A model generated the notes under the pieces. That model was not told where the DNA came from. It saw only the letters and a list, made by a program, of their open reading frames with translations, and did not search any database. DNA of 11,736 bases from Phytoactinopolyspora endophytica (GTDB lineage Bacteria; Actinomycetota; Actinomycetes; Jiangellales; Jiangellaceae): NCBI RefSeq assembly GCF_004138495.1, contig NZ_ML142851.1:1-11736 (forward strand). The letters are read 5' to 3'. Positions within the stretch are counted from its first letter, which is position 1. The number at the start of each line of letters is the position of its first letter. Positions 6,696 through 11,736 of this stretch are shown here, one piece after another. A program made the position numbers and the translations under genes.

Positions 6696-7921
6696 GGCGG
6701 GCTCCGCTGCGGCGACGGCTCGCATTGCGGGATCTGCTCGGCGAAGCGCTGGCCGGAGTGGCGGCTCGGCCGTCACGACTCGCTTTGACCACACTGGGAA
6801 CGGTCGTCGGCATCGCCGCGCTGGTCGCCACCATGGGTCTCGGTCAGACGGCATCCGGTCAGATATCCGGCCGCTTCGATGCGACCAGTGCGGTACGCGT
6901 GGTCGTCGAGGCAGGTGAGAGGGAAGGCACCGACGGAGGTGTCAAGATCACCGAGCTTCCGTGGGACGCGGCGGATCGCGTCAGCCGGTTGGCCGGCGTG
7001 GCCGCGGCCGGAACGTTCGCTCAGGTCGCCGTCGAGGGCGCACAGGTACGTGGCGTACCGGTCAGCGATCCGGGTGGTGCAGTCGAGCACGACGTCCCCG
7101 TAGCGGCCGGCTCCCCTGGCCTGTTCGACGCCGTCAACGCGGTTCTCTCCGACGGGCGGTTCTTCGACGCCGGCCACGACGGACGGGGCGATCCGGTCGT
7201 GGTCCTCGGCCGGTACGCCGCGGAGCGTCTCGGCGTCAACAGAGTCGACTCGCAACCGTCCATATTCATCGGTGACCGACCGTTCACTGTCATCGGGATC
7301 ATCGATTCCGCGTCACACCGCTCGGAGCTCCTGGACGCCGTGGTCCTCCCCATGGGGACGGCGGATTCACTGTACGGCCTCGACGCACCGGGGGCGCTCG
7401 AGATCCGCACCGAGCTCGGCGCAGCACAGCTCATCGGGTCACAGGCCGCCCTGGCGGTCGCCCCGAACGATCCGGAGCTGCTCAACGTCGACGTGCCGCC
7501 CGCGCCTGGCTCGTTGCGGGACGAGGTGTCGACTGACGTCAACGTCCTCTTCCTGGCGCTGGGCGGGCTCGCGCTGCTGGTCGGTGGCCTGGGTATCGCG
7601 AACATCACACTGCTGTCGGTCATGGAACGCATCTCCGAGATCGGGTTGCGGCGGGCTGTCGGCGCGACCCGGCGGCACATCGCGAACCAGTTCGTCGTCG
7701 AGAGCATCGTGATCGGCTTCCTCGGCGGCCTGATCGGGGCCGCGGCCGGGGTGCTGGCGACCGTGGGTGTGTCGATGGCGCGCGGCTGGACACCGCTGCT
7801 CGACCCAGGGCTCGCCGCCGTCGCGCCGTTCCTGGGTGCTCTTATCGGACTGGTCGCCGGAACCTACCCGGCCTGGCGCGCCTCGACCATCGAGCCGATC
7901 GCGGCGCTGAGAGGCGGTTGA
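6692..7921 (+). CDS. MacB/FtsX-type ABC exporter permease
   Basis: 409-aa permease with the four-segment MacB topology: TM1 about 30-50, a large extracellular MacB-core-like domain about 52-280, then TM2 about 283-305, TM3 about 334-357 and TM4 about 373-392. The short cytoplasmic loop SEIGLRRAVGATRRHI (315-330) and the C-terminal YPAWRASTIEPIAALR are family signatures. It overlaps the ATPase stop by four bases (ATGA), so the two are coupled. With the adaptor and lipoprotein it forms a complete exporter-like operon under the divergent two-component system. MacB relatives export peptides, antibiotics or lipoproteins, or transmit force without transport; the substrate here is unknown. Confidence 0.95.
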   Translation: MRRAPLRRRLALRDLLGEALAGVAARPSRLALTTLGTVVGIAALVATMGLGQTASGQISGRFDATSAVRVVVEAGEREGTDGGVKITELPWDAADRVSRLAGVAAAGTFAQVAVEGAQVRGVPVSDPGGAVEHDVPVAAGSPGLFDAVNAVLSDGRFFDAGHDGRGDPVVVLGRYAAERLGVNRVDSQPSIFIGDRPFTVIGIIDSASHRSELLDAVVLPMGTADSLYGLDAPGALEIRTELGAAQLIGSQAALAVAPNDPELLNVDVPPAPGSLRDEVSTDVNVLFLALGGLALLVGGLGIANITLLSVMERISEIGLRRAVGATRRHIANQFVVESIVIGFLGGLIGAAAGVLATVGVSMARGWTPLLDPGLAAVAPFLGALIGLVAGTYPAWRASTIEPIAALRGG

Positions 7922-7995
7922 GCTGCTATGTTTAGTCCACGAGCTGAGACGCCTAGTTGCGATCTCGTCTCGATCGCCGCACGTTGTGGCGAATG

Positions 7996-8030
7996 GAACG
8001 ACCCGGAAGGTGCAGCCGGGTAAACCGTTC
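7996..8030 (+). repeat. Inverted repeat able to form an 11-bp helix with a 3' bulge
   Basis: GAACG (7996-8000) runs directly into ACCCGG (8001-8006). The loop AAGGTGCAG (8007-8015) is followed by CCGGGT (8016-8021), a four-base bulge AAAC and CGTTC (8026-8030). Both helices are perfect Watson-Crick matches. It could be an RNA stem in a leader or a DNA operator. No known element is recognised. Confidence 0.4.
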
Positions 8031-8117
8031 GTATAGCGTTAGGGGTTGGACCAGGTTGAGGTGGGGTTCGCCCGACTGGTCAGGTGGAGGCGACGACATC
8101 GTCGCCACCCGGCTGAT

Positions 8118-8154
8118 GTCAACGGCGACACGGCGGTCACCATACGAGGTTGAC
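8118..8154 (+). repeat. Bulged inverted repeat upstream of the importer operon
   Basis: GTCAAC (8118-8123) pairs with GTTGAC (8149-8154). Inside it, GGCGAC (8124-8129) pairs with GTCACC (8136-8141) with one C-A mismatch, leaving loop ACGGCG. The 5' arms are contiguous and the 3' arms are split by a 7-base bulge, the same layout as the repeat at 7996-8030. Significance is uncertain. Confidence 0.3.
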
Positions 8155-8176
8155 GCGCCGGAACCCCATCTGAAGT

Positions 8177-8258
8177 CGACTAGTCGCGTGGCTCACCGGT
8201 GCCCGTACGGCGCCGAACGGCCCGCCCGGGCATTCCGGTGCGTCGCGTGGCCGACTAG
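8177..8258 (+). repeat. Three short words repeated in reversed order before the importer operon
   Basis: CGACTAG (8177-8183), TCGCGTGGC (8184-8192) and CCGGTGC (8196-8202) all recur downstream on the same strand, in the opposite order: CCGGTGC (8235-8241), TCGCGTGGC (8243-8251), CGACTAG (8252-8258). The words are in direct orientation, so this is not an inverted repeat. The second set ends just before the ribosome binding site of the ATPase gene. It could be a regulatory array or chance in GC-rich DNA. Confidence 0.35.
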
Positions 8259-8260
8259 CG

Positions 8261-8268
8261 AGAGGTGA
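8261..8268 (+). promoter_or_regulatory. Ribosome binding site that supports a TTG start
   Basis: AGAGGTGA is a good anti-16S match. Its GAGG ends seven bases before the TTG at 8273-8275. The GTG at 8266 is out of frame with the ATPase, and no other nearby in-frame start fits the N-terminus expected of the ATPase. Confidence 0.65.
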
Positions 8269-8272
8269 CGCT

Positions 8273-9625
8273 TTGGCCGCGGTACGCGCGGAAGGACTCT
8301 ATAAAGTGTTCGGCCGGAAGGCCGAACAAGCGGTGCGCCAACTTGAAGAGGGCGCGACCTCCGAAGATGTGGCTCGACTCGGCGCAACTGCCGCCGTCAT
8401 CGATGCCAGTTTCGAGGTCGAGCCCGGTGAGATCTTCGTCGTCATGGGCCTGTCCGGCTCTGGCAAGTCCACGCTGATCCGGATGCTCAACGGCCTGTGG
8501 AAGCCCACGGCTGGCGACGTCTACATCGGCGACACCAACATCGCTCATGTCAACGACGCCGAGCTGCGTCAAGTGCGCAAGGAGAAGATCAGCATGGTCT
8601 TCCAGCACTTTGCGCTGCTGCCGCACCGCACGGTGGTGCAGAACGCCGCCTATGCCCTCGACATCCAAGGCGTCGAGAAGGACGAACGGCTCACGCGTGC
8701 GTCGGAAGCACTTGAACTGGTCGGTCTCGGCGGCTGGGACGACAAGTTCCCGTCCCAGCTCTCCGGCGGCATGAAGCAGCGGGTGGGACTCGCTCGAGCG
8801 CTCGCGGCGGGCAGCGACATCATGCTGATGGACGAGGCGTTCTCCGCGCTCGACCCGCTGATCAAGCGCGAGATGCAGGACCAGCTCAGCCAGCTGCAAA
8901 GCTCGCTGAACAAGACCATCGTCTTCATCACGCACGACCTGAACGAGGCGATGCGGCTCGGCGACCGGATCGCCGTAATGCGCGCCGGCCGCATCGTCCA
9001 GATCGGTACGGCTGAGGAGGTGCTGAACGACCCTGCCAACGACTACGTCGCACAGTTCGTCGCCGACGTCGACCGCACGCGAGTTCTGACCGCGTCCAGC
9101 GTCATGGAACCCGCCCAGTACGTCATCAACGCCAACTCCGGGCCTCGAGAAGCGCAACACACGATGCGGGAGAAACAGACGAGCGCGGCTTTCGCCGTCG
9201 GCCGACGGGACAACAAGCTGCACGGAGTGGTCCGCGACACGGACGTGGTGGGCGCGGTCAACCGGGGCGACACGACGCTCGAAGGAGTCATCGACCCCAA
9301 AGTCGCGTCTGTCCACCAGGACACGTACCTCGCGGATCTGTTCGCGCAGTCTGCCGAATCGCCACTTCCGCTGGCGGTCGTAGACGATGACAAGCACCTG
9401 ATGGGCGTAGTGCCGCGCGTCACCTTGCTGTCTGCCATGGCCAGCATCGCCAGCGTCGTACATGCCGGTGAGGAAGCCGCCGTGGACACTACTGGCGGTG
9501 ACGGGCGCACCAGCCTTCCCGAAAACGGCACGACCCAGCTACAACCCGACGCAGGACCGGCCGTCGGCCGCCTTGCCGACTACGGCACGACGGCGCAGAA
9601 TCCTACGGAGGTCGACCGTGATTAG
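8273..9625 (+). CDS. proV: Glycine betaine/proline-type ABC importer ATPase with CBS domains
   Basis: 450-aa ATPase subunit of an osmoprotectant importer (ProV/OpuAA group), energising uptake by the membrane subunit encoded next. The N-terminal region (GLYKVFGRKAEQA, then about residues 20-45) is the extension typical of this group. Motifs: Walker A GLSGSGKST (59-67), Q111 in VFQHFALLP, signature LSGGMKQR (163-170), Walker B IMLMDEA (183-189), H221 in ITHDLNEAMRLGDR. A tandem CBS region follows (about 275-395); in OpuA-type transporters such domains sense ionic strength or cyclic di-AMP, but whether that applies here is unknown. The last 50 or so residues (about 400-450) are a low-complexity Gly/Thr/Pro tail beyond the usual end. 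Translation starts at TTG. The stop overlaps the permease GTG by 8 bp. Confidence 0.95.
   Translation: MAAVRAEGLYKVFGRKAEQAVRQLEEGATSEDVARLGATAAVIDASFEVEPGEIFVVMGLSGSGKSTLIRMLNGLWKPTAGDVYIGDTNIAHVNDAELRQVRKEKISMVFQHFALLPHRTVVQNAAYALDIQGVEKDERLTRASEALELVGLGGWDDKFPSQLSGGMKQRVGLARALAAGSDIMLMDEAFSALDPLIKREMQDQLSQLQSSLNKTIVFITHDLNEAMRLGDRIAVMRAGRIVQIGTAEEVLNDPANDYVAQFVADVDRTRVLTASSVMEPAQYVINANSGPREAQHTMREKQTSAAFAVGRRDNKLHGVVRDTDVVGAVNRGDTTLEGVIDPKVASVHQDTYLADLFAQSAESPLPLAVVDDDKHLMGVVPRVTLLSAMASIASVVHAGEEAAVDTTGGDGRTSLPENGTTQLQPDAGPAVGRLADYGTTAQNPTEVDRD
9607..9612 (+). promoter_or_regulatory. Ribosome binding site that fixes the permease GTG start
   Basis: GGAGGT lies five bases before GTG 9618-9620, inside the 3' end of the ATPase gene. 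It supports the short 295-aa permease over an in-frame ATG at 9462 that would overlap the ATPase by about 160 bp. Confidence 0.75.
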
Positions 9626-10505
9626 GACCGAGTCCGAGTCTTTCGACCCGCTGGACCCTGAGCTCGACGTCGGAAACTGGATCAGAGATGCGTACGACTG
9701 GTTCACTGACACATTTCAGCCGGTTCTAGACGGCATTGACTCCGCACTGAGCTGGGCGTTTGACACCTTGTTCGACGTCCTGAGTGGGCCGCCGTTCCTC
9801 GTGATGATCGCGATTTTCGCCGTTCTCGGCTTGATCGTCCGCTCGTGGCAGTTCGCCGTCTTTACGGTTCTGGCCTTCTACCTGATCGCCGCGATGGGAC
9901 AGTGGGACGGTGCCATGCAGACGCTGGCGCTGATTCTGCTCGCCGCGACCATCGCGTCATCGCTTGCGGTCCCATTAGGCATTTGGGCGGCGAAGTCACA
10001 GACCGTCAGCCAGATCGTCCGGCCGGTTCTCGACTTCATGCAGACCATGCCCGCCATGGTGTACCTGATTCCCACGCTGTTCGCCTTCGGCATCGGTGTA
10101 GTGCCGGGAATGATCTCGACCGTCATCTTCGCCATGCCGCCTGGTGTGCGTTTCACCGAACTCGCCATTCGGCAGGTCGACTCCGAGGTCGTGGAGGCCG
10201 GTCAGGCATTCGGCGCACCGCCCGGGCGGATTCTGCGTCAGATCCAGCTACCGCTGGCACTTCCCACGATCATGGCCGGGATCAACCAGGTGATCATGCT
10301 GTCGCTCTCGATGGTGGTGCTTGCCGCCTTGGTGGGATCCGGCGGACTGGGCGGCGAGGTGGTCGCCGGGCTCAACGCGCTGAGCATCCCGAGAGGTGCT
10401 GAGGCTGGTCTTGCCGTCGTCGTGCTGGCGATTTACCTAGACCGAAGTGTTGCTGCGCTCGCCGACCGCGCTCCCGTGGTGCGAGCCAGCCAAGTTCGGG
10501 AGTAG
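9618..10505 (+). CDS. proW: Glycine betaine/proline-type ABC importer permease
   Basis: 295-aa membrane subunit of the ProW/OpuAB type. After an acidic, soluble N-terminus (about 1-50), hydrophobic segments lie at about 55-75, 78-92, 95-120, 140-160 (FMQTMPAMVYLIPTLFAFGI), 163-178, 220-245 and 255-275. The cytoplasmic coupling loop EAGQAFGAPPGRILRQIQLP (about 194-213) is the EAA motif that contacts the ATPase. GSGGLGGEVVAGL follows the last core helices, as is usual in this family. The GTG start has GGAGGT upstream and overlaps the ATPase stop by 8 bp. It forms the translocation pathway for a quaternary-amine osmolyte delivered by the following lipoprotein; the exact substrate (glycine betaine, proline betaine, carnitine or choline) cannot be read from sequence. 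Confidence 0.95.
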   Translation: MIRTESESFDPLDPELDVGNWIRDAYDWFTDTFQPVLDGIDSALSWAFDTLFDVLSGPPFLVMIAIFAVLGLIVRSWQFAVFTVLAFYLIAAMGQWDGAMQTLALILLAATIASSLAVPLGIWAAKSQTVSQIVRPVLDFMQTMPAMVYLIPTLFAFGIGVVPGMISTVIFAMPPGVRFTELAIRQVDSEVVEAGQAFGAPPGRILRQIQLPLALPTIMAGINQVIMLSLSMVVLAALVGSGGLGGEVVAGLNALSIPRGAEAGLAVVVLAIYLDRSVAALADRAPVVRASQVRE

Positions 10506-10547
10506 ATCCCGAGCTGTTCTGTGTAAGTCAATACCAAGGAGAGAACA

Positions 10548-11645
10548 ATGCGGAGATCTAGACTTACCGCCGTTACTGCTGGCTTGATCGCCAGCGGGCT
10601 GTTGCTCGCCGCGTGCGGCGATGACGACGAAGACAACGGCGACGACGGCGCGACTACGGAGGAAACCGACGACGCCGGAGACGAAGAAGCCGGTGACGAC
10701 GGAGAGGCGACCGATGGCGACGGCGCGATGCTCGAGACCCAGCTGATCGCCGACTCCGACACTGCCAACTGTGAGCCGGCGTCTGAGGCGGCGCCGATCC
10801 CGGATCCGGAGGGAACGGGCGACGACCCGACCGAAATCTCCATCGCCAACTTCACCGGCTGGGACGAGAACATCGTCGTGTTCGAGCTCCTCAACGCGGC
10901 CCTCGAAGAGCAGGGCTACACCGTCGACTCCACCGACCTCGACCCCGGTCCCACCTATCAGGGTGTCGCCGAGGGCGACGCGGACGTCATGCTGGACGCT
11001 TGGCTTCCCGGGACGCATGGCGCCACCTACGTCGACATGGACAGCCCTGATGGCGCTCAGCTCGGCGAGGATCTCGAAGACCTGGGCTGCTGGTTCAACG
11101 AGGGCTTCCTGACCCTCGCGGTGAACAACGACTCGCCCGCCCAGTCGCTCGACGAGCTGGCCGATTTCCAGGACGAGTACGGCGGCCGGATCGTCGGCAT
11201 CGAAGAGGGTGCCGGCCTGACCCAGACAACTCGCGATTCGGTCATCCCGACGTACGGACTCGACGACTGGGACTTCGCCCCGTCGTCGAGCCAGGCGATG
11301 CTGGCCGAGCTCGAGTCCGCCATGGACTCGGGTGACAACATCGTGGTGACGCTGTGGCACCCGCACTGGGCGTACGCGGCGCATGACATCCGCGACCTGG
11401 AAGACCCCGAAGGTGCTCTCGGCGGTGCTGAGCGGCTGTACTCCCTCGGCCGGCCCGGATTCACCGAGGAGTACCCGAACGTGGCCCAGCTGCTCAAGAA
11501 CCTGCACCTGACCAACGAGCAGCTGCTGGAGATCGAGGACATCATGGTCGTCCAGAACGACCGTGAGGACAACGCCGGATCCGTCGCCGAATGGCTCGAC
11601 GCGAACCCGGACTTCATGGACGCCTGGAGGAACGGCGAGCTGTGA
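10548..11645 (+). CDS. proX: Glycine betaine/proline-type substrate-binding lipoprotein
   Basis: 365-aa extracellular receptor of the importer. The signal peptide has R2/R3/R5 and lipobox LAAC with lipidated C23. A very acidic linker (24-60, mostly Asp/Glu/Gly) precedes an OpuAC/ProX-type domain (about 95-362). Recognisable segments are IANFTGWDENIV (99-110), DVMLDAWLPGTH (146-157), GIEEGAGLTQTT (217-228) and VVTLWHPHWAY (266-276). W105, W152, W270 and W274 are candidates for the aromatic cage that binds the quaternary amine. C75 and C181 could form a disulfide tying the N-terminal segment to the domain; this is inference. AAGGAGAG (10536-10543) precedes the ATG, 42 bp after the permease stop. 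It is the last gene of the operon before a strong terminator. Confidence 0.95.
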   Translation: MRRSRLTAVTAGLIASGLLLAACGDDDEDNGDDGATTEETDDAGDEEAGDDGEATDGDGAMLETQLIADSDTANCEPASEAAPIPDPEGTGDDPTEISIANFTGWDENIVVFELLNAALEEQGYTVDSTDLDPGPTYQGVAEGDADVMLDAWLPGTHGATYVDMDSPDGAQLGEDLEDLGCWFNEGFLTLAVNNDSPAQSLDELADFQDEYGGRIVGIEEGAGLTQTTRDSVIPTYGLDDWDFAPSSSQAMLAELESAMDSGDNIVVTLWHPHWAYAAHDIRDLEDPEGALGGAERLYSLGRPGFTEEYPNVAQLLKNLHLTNEQLLEIEDIMVVQNDREDNAGSVAEWLDANPDFMDAWRNGEL

Positions 11646-11669
11646 CGGGGGAAGTCCACTGTCGCAGTT

Positions 11670-11720
11670 AAGAGAGACGCTGGGTGGCCCGACCAAAACG
11701 GCCACCCAGCGCCTCTCTTT
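11670..11720 (+). terminator. Strong intrinsic terminator of the importer operon
   Basis: A perfect 12-bp stem (11678-11689 with 11700-11711) closes a 10-base loop CGACCAAAAC. After one A-C mismatch the stem extends by AAGAGAG/CTCTCTT (11670-11676 with 11713-11719). A pyrimidine-rich tail CTCTCTTTCT follows. It begins 25 bp after the substrate-binding-protein stop. The long symmetrical stem could also act on transcripts entering from the other side. Confidence 0.85.
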
Positions 11721-11736
11721 CTATGCTCGAGTCTAC

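Larger units (their letters stand above)
7922..8272 (+). other. Intergenic region rich in inverted repeats, between exporter and importer operons
   Basis: These 351 bp hold no convincing gene; the only long reading frame is Arg-rich and resembles no known protein. The region contains several possible hairpins: 7946-7951 with 7966-7971; 7996-8030; GACCAG 8049-8054 with CTGGTC 8076-8081, enclosing GGG/CCC at 8063-8065 and 8071-8073; the near-palindrome 8089-8106; 8118-8154; and CGGTGCC 8197-8203 with GGCGCCG 8209-8215. None has a U tract, so no clear terminator for the exporter operon is visible. The promoter of the importer operon must lie here, but I see no good -35/-10 pair. The hairpin clustering may reflect a structured leader, though GC-rich DNA forms many such repeats by chance. 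Confidence 0.6.

Noticed and set aside
7990..8160. Cyclic di-AMP (ydaO-type) riboswitch upstream of the importer
   Set aside because: Considered because of the gene context, but the conserved blocks expected near GGGUGAAUC and the CCCGAACCCG/CAGCUAACC tail are not present.
7957..8268. A 103-codon plus-strand reading frame in the intergenic region
   Set aside because: The product is Arg/Ser-rich with no recognisable motif, there is no good ribosome binding site, and the DNA is better described as hairpin-rich spacer.
8255..9463. A 402-codon minus-strand reading frame
   Set aside because: It lies fully antisense to the importer ATPase, which has every ABC motif. The long antisense frame is a by-product of high GC at third positions.
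9462..9617. Longer permease start at 9462
   Set aside because: The extra 52 residues would be read from the ATPase coding region in another frame. GTG 9618 with GGAGGT upstream fits the family.
10437..11705. A 422-codon minus-strand reading frame
   Set aside because: It is antisense to the substrate-binding lipoprotein and runs through its terminator. The translation is His/Val/Gly-biased, as expected of a shadow.
1..11736. CRISPR array, insertion sequence or integrase attachment site
   Set aside because: No regularly spaced repeats, no transposase or integrase coding region and no duplicated tRNA 3' end are visible in the window.

Overview
The window is GC-rich, with strongly G/C-biased third codon positions, many long antisense shadow ORFs and mixed ATG/GTG/TTG starts. 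Lipoprotein signals, a MacA-like adaptor carrying a peptidoglycan-binding domain, and OmpR/ABC-efflux modules of this type all point to a high-GC Gram-positive actinobacterium. The exported proteins are very rich in Asp/Glu, and a complete glycine-betaine-type importer is present, so a halotolerant or halophilic lifestyle is a reasonable guess. I cannot name a genus from the sequence alone.

Layout. (1) Left edge: a tRNA-Gly(CCC) gene on the minus strand with encoded CCA, its own -10-like element and a hairpin terminator. (2) 266-3041, minus strand: a response regulator followed by an 11-bp-overlapping sensor histidine kinase with a very large extracellular domain. (3) 3042-3206: a 165-bp divergent regulatory region holding two oppositely oriented copies of a 19-bp operator-like site. 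(4) 3207-7921, plus strand: a tightly overlapping operon of four genes, encoding a novel-looking secreted lipoprotein, a MacA-like adaptor, a MacB-type ATPase and a MacB/FtsX-type permease. (5) 7922-8272: about 350 bp without a convincing gene but dense in inverted repeats. (6) 8273-11645, plus strand: a glycine betaine/proline-type ABC importer operon encoding an ATPase with CBS domains, a permease and a substrate-binding lipoprotein, closed by a strong hairpin terminator.

How it works together. The two-component system and the divergent lipoprotein/efflux operon look like one envelope sensing and export unit: the regulator probably binds both 19-bp sites and controls its own gene pair and the efflux operon. 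The most notable observation is that the kinase ectodomain and the adjacent lipoprotein appear to be versions of the same four-cysteine domain. They share a gapless segment leading into Cys1, a CxxxxG motif at Cys3, and a C-x4-aromatic-E-D motif at Cys4. The sensor and a lipoprotein released into its target operon may therefore recognise the same ligand or each other. I do not recognise this domain as a described family. The importer operon is a separate, conventional osmoprotectant uptake system.
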